Below are positions 17,915-25,677 of a stretch of 64,000 nucleotides of DNA, piece by piece. The translations under genes and the position numbers were made by a program. This DNA is from Anaerohalosphaeraceae bacterium (lineage in GTDB: Bacteria; Planctomycetota; Phycisphaerae; Sedimentisphaerales; Anaerohalosphaeraceae). The notes beneath the pieces are model-generated. The model made no database searches, had not been told where the DNA came from, and saw only the letters and a program-made list of their open reading frames with translations. The DNA is taken from NCBI GenBank assembly GCA_035378985.1, contig DAOSUR010000013.1, forward strand, positions 36,557-100,556. Reading direction: 5' to 3'. How positions within the stretch are numbered: the stretch's first letter is position 1; each line of letters opens with the position of its first letter.

Positions 17915-18937
17915 ATGGCTTTTCTGAAAAACAAGATTTTTCATGTGCTGGCCGTTATTGTGCTGGTTCAAGTTCTGATTCTGTATCTGAATTATCGCCG
18001 GCAGGATCGGATTGTCCTGAAGATTCCCAACAACCAGGGCATTGAGGAGCTGTGGACGCGGGACAGCCGTCTGATTGCCGCAGAAATGGGCCGCGGATTT
18101 CACATTTTCGACTGGTCCAATCTTCCGGCGGCCCGCCGGGAATTGTCGGCGGCTTTTTATCCATCTGTTCTTCTGCCGGATGAACGGATTCTTTCCGTCA
18201 AAGATAAGCGAGGTCTGGTGCTGGAGAACTCGCCGGGCCGAACGCTCTGGATTCCTTTGTCCGGACAGCCCGCCGAAGTGCTTTTGGTTTCGGATTCCGC
18301 CTGTTCGACCATCATTCTGGCCTGTCAATATCTCAATGACCAGAGCAGCGAATATCGCTTCCAAAAAGTCGATTTGCAGCAGGAAATCCTCCTGAATCTG
18401 GCAGAGCTTCAGGGCGGGCGTGATTTTCTGATTCGGCGGCTTTGTGTATCCGACGCCCAGGACAAACTGATCATGGCCGGCACCAAAGACAACAAGGCCT
18501 ATTTGGCCCTGATAGAAATCCCCGGCGAACGAGTGGTTTGGGAAAAAATCTATCCGGAGGAGATGGAATTTTATTCCGTCTGTTTTCTGGACAATCCGCC
18601 GCTGATTTTTGCGGGCTCGCGGGATGGAGCGGTCAGCCGGATTGACGCTGCCGACGGCCGTCTCATCAAGACCCTTCCGCTGGTTCCTCTTCATCCGGGG
18701 CAAACCAAACTGCGGACGATTCAGCGGGTCGTGCTCAGCCCCGATCGCAAGATTTTAGCGGCCTCGTGCGACCCGTCGTTTTATTTGATTGATGTCGAAA
18801 CGTGGCAGCTGCGGCGGAAGATGGATGTATCGCACAAAATTATCAGCGGGGTGGTTTTTTCGCCGGACGGCCGGTATATCGCCACGTCGGATATCCGCGG
18901 CAGCGGCATTATTGAGATATTTGATTTGTCGAAATAA
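17915..18937 (+). CDS. Membrane-anchored WD40/YVTN-like beta-propeller protein
   Basis: 340 residues. A signal anchor at 8-26 (IFHVLAVIVLVQVLILYLN) places the rest on the outer side of the inner membrane. The body has irregular propeller repeats such as VFSPDGRYIATSDIRGSG, RVVLSPDRKILAASCDP, FAGSRDGAVSRIDAADGRLIKTLP and KLIMAGTKDNKAYLALIEI. No enzymatic motif is visible. It lies three bases after the glycosyltransferase run and is therefore probably expressed with it. It could scaffold polymer assembly or export; that is inference from position only. Confidence 0.75.
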   Translation: MAFLKNKIFHVLAVIVLVQVLILYLNYRRQDRIVLKIPNNQGIEELWTRDSRLIAAEMGRGFHIFDWSNLPAARRELSAAFYPSVLLPDERILSVKDKRGLVLENSPGRTLWIPLSGQPAEVLLVSDSACSTIILACQYLNDQSSEYRFQKVDLQQEILLNLAELQGGRDFLIRRLCVSDAQDKLIMAGTKDNKAYLALIEIPGERVVWEKIYPEEMEFYSVCFLDNPPLIFAGSRDGAVSRIDAADGRLIKTLPLVPLHPGQTKLRTIQRVVLSPDRKILAASCDPSFYLIDVETWQLRRKMDVSHKIISGVVFSPDGRYIATSDIRGSGIIEIFDLSK

Positions 18938-18964
18938 CAGCCAAGACTTTTTTAGGGAACAAAC

Positions 18965-20254
18965 GTGGAACGAACGATTCAGACAGTCGCAGTGCTCGGA
19001 GCCAGCGGTACCGTCGGGTCGCTGACGGGCGGACTTCTGGCCCAAAACGGTTTGCGGGTGTACTTTCTGAGCCGCACGCGCGAAGGCTCCCAAAAAGGGC
19101 TCGAAAAGGCGATTGCTCAGGCCCGCTCGGAGGTTATCGCAGACAATATCATCTGCGGGGACTATGATTCGATGCTTTCGGAAGCTGTCTCCAAAGCGGA
19201 CTGGATTCTGGAGAGTGTGGCAGAGGACTTGTCCGTCAAGCAGGCGATGTATGAGCGGCTGGAGCCGCTGCGCCGCCCGGGCACCATTGTCAGTTCCGTC
19301 ACCAGCAGTCTGGTGCTCGAGGACCTGCCGAAAGGCCGTTCAGAGGATTTTCAAAAGCATTTTCTCTCGACTCATTTTTACAACCCGCCGAGCAAAATGT
19401 CCGCTTGTGAAATCTGCGGCCAATCGAAAACCGACCCGGCTTTGGTGAAGTTTATGGCGGACTTTCTGCATCGCCGGCTGCGGCGTGCGGTGATTCCCGT
19501 CCTTCCGACTGCCGGGTTTGCCGGCAACCGCATCGCCTTTCTGCTGTTTGCCCGGATTACGGAACTGGCCGCCGAATACGGGGTGGAGATGATGGATTAT
19601 CTGATCGGTCCCTACACCGGCCGAGTGATGGCCCCGCTGGCGACGATTGACCTGGTCGGCCTGGATATTCATAAGGCCATTATCCAGAGTCTCCAGACCC
19701 ATACCCGCGATGCCCTGCATGCCAAACTGGTGCTTCCGGACTATCTGGAGAAAATGATTGAGCAGGGGCATTTGGGCCGAAAGACGCGGGATAAGGGCGG
19801 TTTTTACAAGCGTCTCGAGAGCGGCCAATACGAGTATATCGACCCGAAAAGTCTGACCTATATCCCGTCTTTTCAGCCGCACGTCCGGTTTGTTGAAGAG
19901 GCCAAGCAGCTGATTCATATCGGACGCTATCGGGATGCCTTTGAGCATATTCGGAAGGCCAAAGGGACCGAAGCGGGGCTCGTTCAGGAGATTCTGGCGA
20001 CCTATATTGCCTATTCTTATATGCTCGTCGGGGAGGTCACGGAACAAAAGTACGGCATCGAGGGCATCGACCGTGTGATGATGACCGGTTTTAACTGGGC
20101 CTCTCCGAGTCTGCTGGTTTATATGCTCGGCGGCAAAGAGAAAACCGCCGAGCTGCTGGCTTCCAAAGGTCTGCCGATGCCTGATTCGCTGCTGGAGGAT
20201 ACTGTTTGGGAACGTTATCCGTTTAATGCAGGGCGGTATTTTCCTGCCAAGTAA
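18965..20254 (+). CDS. 3-hydroxyacyl-CoA dehydrogenase family protein
   Basis: 429 residues, GTG start after AGGGA. The N-terminal NAD-binding domain starts VAVLGASGTVGSLTGGLLAQNG (a GxSGxxG variant of the usual GxGxMG), followed by ADWILESVAEDLSVKQAMYERLE and SSVTSSL, the HADH-N pattern; ATHFYNP-like STHFYNPP and GFAGNRIAFLLFARI lead into two C-terminal 3HCDH-type helical regions (about 185-300 and 310-429). It would interconvert 3-hydroxyacyl- and 3-ketoacyl-CoA. A thiolase lies next in the same direction. No hydratase or acyl-CoA dehydrogenase is present, so this pair is not a full beta-oxidation set. Confidence 0.85.
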   Translation: MERTIQTVAVLGASGTVGSLTGGLLAQNGLRVYFLSRTREGSQKGLEKAIAQARSEVIADNIICGDYDSMLSEAVSKADWILESVAEDLSVKQAMYERLEPLRRPGTIVSSVTSSLVLEDLPKGRSEDFQKHFLSTHFYNPPSKMSACEICGQSKTDPALVKFMADFLHRRLRRAVIPVLPTAGFAGNRIAFLLFARITELAAEYGVEMMDYLIGPYTGRVMAPLATIDLVGLDIHKAIIQSLQTHTRDALHAKLVLPDYLEKMIEQGHLGRKTRDKGGFYKRLESGQYEYIDPKSLTYIPSFQPHVRFVEEAKQLIHIGRYRDAFEHIRKAKGTEAGLVQEILATYIAYSYMLVGEVTEQKYGIEGIDRVMMTGFNWASPSLLVYMLGGKEKTAELLASKGLPMPDSLLEDTVWERYPFNAGRYFPAK

Positions 20255-20260
20255 TCAACA

Positions 20261-20290
20261 ATGAAGAATGGAGAATGAAGAATTACGAAA
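20261..20290. repeat. Left flank of the four-helix-bundle insert (GAAGAATTACGAA-type)
   Basis: Purine-rich direct repeats of ATGAAGAATG/GAGAATGAAG ending AAGAATTACGAA. The reverse complement of the segment at 20649-20676 contains the same AAGAATTACGAA and ATGAAGAATGAAG words, so the two flanks are imperfect inverted copies around the decayed gene. Confidence 0.7.
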
Positions 20291-20648
20291 AATGCTGAGA
20301 ATATTCGAGACCGCAGCTTCGATTTTTCCTGTCGGATTGTGCGTTTGTGCCGGTATTTGATGAAACAGGACCGAATGAACGGTCTTTTGTCGGGACAGCT
20401 CGTTCGAGCCGGAACTTCGATCGGAGCCAATCTGGAAGAGACTCAGGCAGCCCAAAGCCGAGCAGATTTTATTGCGAAATGTCAGATAGCACTCAAAGAG
20501 GCGAGAGAAACAAATTATTGGCTCCGACTGTTTCAATCAACCGGGCTGGTTTCTGAGAAGACAAGATAGGAATCTGCTGAAGGAATCTCATGAAATCATT
20601 TCTATTTTGACTGCGATTGTGAAAAATTCAAAACGTGCGAAAGGTTGA
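20275..20648 (+). pseudogene. Four-helix bundle protein (23S rRNA intervening-sequence / Avd-like), frameshifted
   Basis: Conceptual protein of about 120 residues, usual for the S23/IVP family. ATG 20275 begins MKNYE, then one extra A in the run at 20288-20292 breaks the frame; the next frame gives RDRSFDFSCRIVRLCRYL, SGQLVRAGTSIGANLEETQA, FIAKCQIALKEARETNYWL and stops early after TGLVSEKTR. A second shift near 20,560 restores the conserved end (NLLKESHEIISIL through KNSKRAKG, stop 20646-20648). Two independent frame breaks make sequencing error less likely than decay. Family members occur inside rRNA insertions or as free-standing repeats of unclear function. Confidence 0.85.
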
Positions 20649-20676
20649 TTTCTTCATTCTTCATTCGTAATTCTTA
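20649..20676. repeat. Right flank of the four-helix-bundle insert (inverted copy)
   Basis: Reads TTCTTCATTCTTCATTCG then TAATTCTTAC; its reverse complement matches the words of the left flank at 20261-20290 in a different order. It ends just before the ribosome binding site of the thiolase gene. Confidence 0.7.
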
Positions 20677-20693
20677 CTTAAGGATTGGATCAC

Positions 20694-21926
20694 ATGAGCC
20701 GACAAAACGTTTACATTTTAGGCGGTTATCAGACCGATTTTGCCCGCAACTGGGCACGGGAAAACAAGCATATCAGCGCGATGATGCGGGAGGCCTTTGA
20801 GGGCTCACTGGCCGTGACCCGCATAGAGCCGCGGGACATTCAGGCGGCCTTTATCGGCAACTTCGCCGCCGAATTGTACTGTATGCAGGGGCATTTAGGG
20901 GCCTTTTTTGTCGATTTTGACCCGTCCTTTCGGGGGCTGCCGACCTGCCGGTTTGAAGGGGCCTGTGCCTCCAGTGCTCTGGCGGCTCTGTCGGCGATGG
21001 CTCACATCCAGGCGGGCCTGTATGACTGTATCGCCGTCGTCGGGGTCGAGCAGATGAAGACCGTCTCGCCGGCCAAGGGGGGCGACTATCTGGGGACGGC
21101 GGCCTGGTACGAGCGGGAATCGGCCGGCATCGAGTTTCCCTTTCCCAAACTGTTCGGCAAACTCGGCGATGTGTATGAGGCCCGCTACGGTCTGGACAAT
21201 CGGCATCTGGCCCGGATTGCGGCGATTAATTATGCCAACGCCAAGCTCAATCCGAACGCCCAGACCCGCGATTGGTTTATGGATTATAACCATGCCTGCC
21301 GAACGGGACAGTATAACACCGCTATCGTCGGACGCATCAAGGTGACGGACTGTTCGCAGGTGACGGACGGGGCTGTCTGCATCTACCTGGCTTCGGAAAG
21401 CTTTGCCGCCGAGTATGCCCGCCGTCTGGGGCAGCCGCTTCAGACCATTCCGCGGATTCTGGGCTGGGGCCATACGACAGCGCCGATGGAGTTTGTGACC
21501 AAAATCGCTGAATCCGAAGGGCAGCCCTATGTTCTGCCCTGGACCCGCAAGGCGATTACCGATGCCTACCGGCGGGCCGGACTGAAGGACTGCTGGGATT
21601 TGGATGCCATTGAGACGCACGATTGCTTTACGACTTCCGAGTATATGGCGATTGACCACTTTGGGCTGACGGAGCCGGGGCAGTCATGGAAGGCGATTGA
21701 GGAGGGGGTCATTGAGATGGGCGGACGGCTGCCGATGAATCCGTCCGGCGGGCTCATCGGCTGCGGCCATCCCGTCGGGGCCACCGGTGCCCGCCAGCTG
21801 CTGGATGCTTATAAGCAGGTCACCGAAACCGCCGGCGACTATCAGGTGCCCGGCGCCCGCCGGGTCGCCACGCTTAATATCGGCGGCTCGGCGACGACCA
21901 ACGTTGTGTTTATCGTCGGACGATAA
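20694..21926 (+). CDS. Thiolase-family acyl-CoA acyltransferase
   Basis: 410 residues. The acyl-accepting cysteine is Cys91 in FEGACASSALAAL; the C-terminal catalytic block GGLIGCGHPVGATGARQLL carries the His and second Cys, and ETHDCFTTSEY sits where SCP-x-type thiolases have their NEAFA/HDCFS variant, so it is closer to the SCP-x/lipid-transfer group than to PhaA/FadA. ATG 20694 is preceded by AGGA at 20681-20684. Follows the hydroxyacyl-CoA dehydrogenase, separated only by the decayed insert, so the two may have been adjacent before insertion. Direction (synthesis or cleavage) is not evident. Confidence 0.88.
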   Translation: MSRQNVYILGGYQTDFARNWARENKHISAMMREAFEGSLAVTRIEPRDIQAAFIGNFAAELYCMQGHLGAFFVDFDPSFRGLPTCRFEGACASSALAALSAMAHIQAGLYDCIAVVGVEQMKTVSPAKGGDYLGTAAWYERESAGIEFPFPKLFGKLGDVYEARYGLDNRHLARIAAINYANAKLNPNAQTRDWFMDYNHACRTGQYNTAIVGRIKVTDCSQVTDGAVCIYLASESFAAEYARRLGQPLQTIPRILGWGHTTAPMEFVTKIAESEGQPYVLPWTRKAITDAYRRAGLKDCWDLDAIETHDCFTTSEYMAIDHFGLTEPGQSWKAIEEGVIEMGGRLPMNPSGGLIGCGHPVGATGARQLLDAYKQVTETAGDYQVPGARRVATLNIGGSATTNVVFIVGR

Positions 21927-21948
21927 TTTTTTTTCAGATTCCTTCTCT

Positions 21949-24456
21949 ATGACGAACGAACAGACAATTCAGATTGTACCGATGAAGGCTGAGCATGCAC
22001 GGGATGTGGCACGCCTTCACATTGAGGGAATTCATCAGGGCTTTATCAGTTCACTGGGGGAGGAGTTTGTCACGGCGCTGTATGAAACACTGGCGGAAAG
22101 CGCTGAGAGTTTCAGTTATGTAGCTGTAGCAGACGGCAGGGTCGTCGGGTTTGCTTCGTTTACGACCAATTTGAGAAAAGTTTATCATTCTGTGCTTCGC
22201 AAACGCGGGCTGAAATTTGTCGGGCTTTTGCTTCGAAAGGTTTTTTCTGTTTTGGTGCTTTGCCGGATTCTGGAAACACTGCTGTATCCTCGGCGAATCG
22301 GCCGTCTGCGTCTTCCGGATGCCGAGCTGCTTTCGATCGGGGTGGCCGCAGACTGCCGCGGACAAAAACTCGGCAATCGTCTGATTGAGCGCGGCTTTCA
22401 GGAATGTGCGGCACGGGGGATTGAACGGGTCAAAGTGCTGGTGGCGGATTTTAATAAACCGGCGAATCGGCTGTACAGGAAAACCGGATTTCGCCTGGCG
22501 ACTCAGATTGTCAACCACGGCATTGTCAGCAATGTTTATGTGGCGCCCGTCCGGTCCGTTGTTCCCGAAGAACACAGGCTGGTCTTCCGCTCCATGCGGC
22601 TGTCTGATGTGGACCAGGTGGTTACGATTCATCGGTTTTGTTTCCCGCCTTCCGTGTCGCTGTTTTCTGTGTTAAATCCGCATGTTGCCCGTCATTTGTA
22701 TGCTCAGTATGTGGAGGAACAAGACAGCCTGGCGGTGGTAATGTATGATACAGCAACGGGGCTTGTGGCCGGATATGCCGCCGGAACACTTCGTCCGGGT
22801 TTCCAGAAGCGGTTTTTCAAACGGCACTGGTTTTTGGTCGGCTGGTATCTTTTCTGGGCTTTGGCGGCTCATCCTTCTCTGTTTGCCCGATTGGCTCGAA
22901 CGATGCTCCGGCGGGAGCGGTTTGACGAATACCGCCGGCATCCTGAACAGTTTGAGAATGCGCCGCCCGCCGGGCCTGTGGGATACTTTATGCCGATTGC
23001 GCTGCATCCGGACTATCGGGGCGGAGGCAATGCCGTTCGTTTGGCTCGGGCATTAATGGATGAATTCTTCAAACGAGGGGTTGTCCGAATCCGCGGCAAC
23101 AAAATCGATATAAACAATATCGCCAGCCGCAGACTGTTTGTGGAAAAGCTCGGCTGGAATTCCGCCGTCATAGAAAATGAATCGGTCGCCGTCTGGATTG
23201 ACAGACCTGCGGCGGAGGAACTCAAACAGCAGCCGATGTTTCCGCCTGTGCCGCTTTCTTTTTCCCTTCAGCCGCCGCCGGCGTTCATTACCTACGGCTG
23301 GTGCCGTTCCTCCTATGCGGTTCTTTTTTCGCTGGGGCAAAAAGGTATAAACGTTCATGTAGGAGATGCCTCTTCTTTGGCCATGTGCCGTTTTTCCCGA
23401 TACAGCCGTTCGTTTATCCGGCTGCCGGATTTCTTTCTGGAACCTGAACGCTACATCGATGCTCTCCTCAAAGCGCTCGAGCGGTCAGAGGCGGAGGTTC
23501 TTCTTCCATGCCATGAAGACATCGGATTAGTCAGCCGCTTCCGGGACCGGTTTCCCAGGTACATTCGGACTGCTGTGCCGGCATGGCAAACCTATCAGGT
23601 GGCGGAGGACAAGCTGGAATTGATGCGGCAAGCTGCAAACTTCGGCGTTCCGGTCCCGCAGACGTGCTCCGTTCAGTCGGAACACGAACTGGAAAAGGCC
23701 GTACGAGATTTCACCTGGCCGGTGATTCTCAAAACTCGTATCGGCAACAGTGCAAAAGGGGTAGCCGTTACTCACAGTTGGGAAGAGCTGAAGCAGCAGT
23801 TTCGATATTTGATTGACACCTATGAACTCGAAGAGGGCCGCTGGCCGTTTTTGCAGGAGTATCTGCCCGGAAGGGCGGCCGGTGTCTGCGCCCTCTATGA
23901 CCGCGGCAAACCGCTGGCCTTTTTTGCGGAGGAATACCTCCGCTGCAAGGAACCGAATCGATTCGGGACCTCAACGATGAGAAAAACGCTCGAGGACCCT
24001 GTTCTTGTGGGACATGCTCAAAAGCTTCTCGGCGGTTTGGGATGGCACGGCCTGGCTCATCTGGATTTTATCCAAGATGCAGCGGGAACCTGGCGGCTGA
24101 TCGAACTGAATCCCCGCCCCTGGGGGGCGATGGCGCTGGCTCTGTACGCCGGTGTGGATTTCCCCTGGCTGTGGTATCGTCTGGCCAAAGGAGAGGAAAT
24201 GTCCTTTGCGGATTTTAAACCGCAGTCCCTTTTCTGCCGCTGGATTTTGGGAGATTTTTTTGCATTTGTGGAACTGCTCAAGAAGGGGCGTTTTTCGGAG
24301 GCCGGGCGGGTTTTTCTGCCTTATCGAAACTGCCGACACGATGATTTTCTGCTGACGGATCCGCTGCCGTTTGTCTTTCAGCATCTGGACTATTTTGTGA
24401 AATTCCTTAAATCCGGCGGCAGTCTGAATCCTGCCACGAAAAATATGGTTCGATAA
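21949..24456 (+). CDS. GNAT-GNAT-ATP-grasp fusion protein
   Basis: 835 residues. Residues about 6-200: first GNAT acetyltransferase domain (SIGVAADCRGQKLGNRLIERG is the acetyl-CoA pyrophosphate loop; NKPANRLYRKTGF the C-terminal helix). Residues about 212-420: second GNAT-like domain with ALHPDYRGGGNAVRLARALM and NNIASRRLFVEKLGW. Residues about 445-835: ATP-grasp ligase fold, with PCHEDIGLVSRF, WPVILKTRIGNSAKGV (ATP-lysine strand), FLQEYLPGRAAGVCALYD and metal-binding LIELNPRPWG. ATP-grasp enzymes join a carboxylate to an amine or thiol via an acyl phosphate, so the protein may couple an amino or carboxy group to a sugar or lipid and acylate it. No clear ribosome binding site at this ATG. The substrate is unknown. 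Confidence 0.82.
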   Translation: MTNEQTIQIVPMKAEHARDVARLHIEGIHQGFISSLGEEFVTALYETLAESAESFSYVAVADGRVVGFASFTTNLRKVYHSVLRKRGLKFVGLLLRKVFSVLVLCRILETLLYPRRIGRLRLPDAELLSIGVAADCRGQKLGNRLIERGFQECAARGIERVKVLVADFNKPANRLYRKTGFRLATQIVNHGIVSNVYVAPVRSVVPEEHRLVFRSMRLSDVDQVVTIHRFCFPPSVSLFSVLNPHVARHLYAQYVEEQDSLAVVMYDTATGLVAGYAAGTLRPGFQKRFFKRHWFLVGWYLFWALAAHPSLFARLARTMLRRERFDEYRRHPEQFENAPPAGPVGYFMPIALHPDYRGGGNAVRLARALMDEFFKRGVVRIRGNKIDINNIASRRLFVEKLGWNSAVIENESVAVWIDRPAAEELKQQPMFPPVPLSFSLQPPPAFITYGWCRSSYAVLFSLGQKGINVHVGDASSLAMCRFSRYSRSFIRLPDFFLEPERYIDALLKALERSEAEVLLPCHEDIGLVSRFRDRFPRYIRTAVPAWQTYQVAEDKLELMRQAANFGVPVPQTCSVQSEHELEKAVRDFTWPVILKTRIGNSAKGVAVTHSWEELKQQFRYLIDTYELEEGRWPFLQEYLPGRAAGVCALYDRGKPLAFFAEEYLRCKEPNRFGTSTMRKTLEDPVLVGHAQKLLGGLGWHGLAHLDFIQDAAGTWRLIELNPRPWGAMALALYAGVDFPWLWYRLAKGEEMSFADFKPQSLFCRWILGDFFAFVELLKKGRFSEAGRVFLPYRNCRHDDFLLTDPLPFVFQHLDYFVKFLKSGGSLNPATKNMVR

Positions 24457-24478
24457 ACAATTTTTAAGACATACCGGT

Positions 24479-25501
24479 ATGGATGGGCTGTGGATTTTTG
24501 TTTTGAGTTTGGCTGCAGGTTTGGCCGCGACCTGGCTAAGCCGCCGGCTGGCTTTGCGATTGAATATTGTGGACCGGCCGGACAACACCGTCAAAACGCA
24601 CGGCCGGCCGATTGCCTATCTGGGCGGGCTGGGCATCTGGGTCGGCTTTGCCGTCGGAATGCTTTTACGTCTTGCGGGGGCGGAAAAATTTGCCGGGCTT
24701 GTCTGGTTTCTGGCTGCCTCTGTTTTGATTTGTCTGGTCGGTCTGGCGGATGATATTCTTTCGCTGTCTCCGGGCCGCAAAATCGCCGGACAGATTTTGA
24801 CGGCGGCTTTGGCCGTCTTTTTCCTGAATCCGTATCTAAAGGAAGTTTTTCCGCATCTGCCAGCCCCCTTTGCGGCGGCGGTTTCGTTTGGTCTGCTGGT
24901 TTTTTTTGTTCTCGGAGCTTCCAACTCCGTCAATTTGCTGGACGGGCTGGACGGTCTGTGCGGAGGGGTGACCTTTCTGATTTGTATCGGATTTTTTTTG
25001 CTGGCGGCGATGAGCCGTTCGGCCTTCAGTTCTTTTCAGCAGACGCTGGCCTTGTCTTTGGCCGCCGCCTGTGCCGGGTTTTTGATGTTCAATTATCCGC
25101 CCGCTTCGATTTTTATGGGCGATGCCGGTTCGCTTTTGATCGGCTTTCTGCTGGCCTGTCAGATGATTTTGTTTCTGCTGCAGGGCCCGGCGGCTTTTCT
25201 GGCATCTCTGTTTATCTTCGGTCTGCCGATTTTGGATACTTCCGTGGCTATTCTTCGGCGGCTTCTGAATCGAAAACCCCTTTTTGTCGCTGACCGAGGG
25301 CATATCTACGATCAGCTGGTCGACCGGGGTTTTACAAAAACGCAATCCGTCTTGGCTTGCTATCTCCTGACAGCTCTGTTTTCCGCCGTCGGCCTTCTCG
25401 GGTTTCGACTCGGTCTTCGACCGGCCCTTCCTTTCTATCTTTTCACCATTCTCATCACCTTCTTCATCATCTGGAAAAAGGACTTTCTCCGGAAAGTCTG
25501 A
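24479..25501 (+). CDS. wecA: WecA/TagO/MraY-family undecaprenyl-phosphate sugar-1-phosphate transferase
   Basis: 340 residues with about 10 membrane segments. Family motifs in order: RPIAYLGGLGIWVGF, LVGLADDILSLSPGRKIAGQ (Mg2+-binding DD), NSVNLLDGLDGLCGG, FMGDAGSLLIGF and the cytoplasmic loop DRGHIYDQLVDRGF, a variant of the HxHH loop of WecA. It starts repeat-unit synthesis by moving a HexNAc-1-phosphate from UDP to undecaprenyl phosphate at the inner membrane. It closes the polysaccharide locus, 22 bases after the ATP-grasp fusion. Preference for the diacetamido-uronate precursor is possible but unproven. Confidence 0.9.
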   Translation: MDGLWIFVLSLAAGLAATWLSRRLALRLNIVDRPDNTVKTHGRPIAYLGGLGIWVGFAVGMLLRLAGAEKFAGLVWFLAASVLICLVGLADDILSLSPGRKIAGQILTAALAVFFLNPYLKEVFPHLPAPFAAAVSFGLLVFFVLGASNSVNLLDGLDGLCGGVTFLICIGFFLLAAMSRSAFSSFQQTLALSLAAACAGFLMFNYPPASIFMGDAGSLLIGFLLACQMILFLLQGPAAFLASLFIFGLPILDTSVAILRRLLNRKPLFVADRGHIYDQLVDRGFTKTQSVLACYLLTALFSAVGLLGFRLGLRPALPFYLFTILITFFIIWKKDFLRKV

Positions 25502-25595
25502 TTTTTCCTGCCGATGTTTCTGCTGATTTTCTGTCGGGTTCTTTTTGTTTTTAACAAGATAATATAGACACACAATGGTGTGATAAGGGATTGTA

Positions 25596-25625
25596 TTGAC
25601 GTGAAGTCTGACAAAAGATTAAAAT
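25596..25625 (+). promoter_or_regulatory. Sigma-70-like promoter for the beta-helix dockerin gene
   Basis: TTGACG (25596-25601), 18 bases, TAAAAT (25620-25625), about 45 bases before a GGGGG-containing ribosome binding site and ATG 25678. It marks the end of the polysaccharide operon and a new unit. Confidence 0.6.
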
Positions 25626-25677
25626 GGGTTGATTCGAAAAAGCTTGAGAGGAGAAAAAGAAAAGGGGGTATTTTTTT

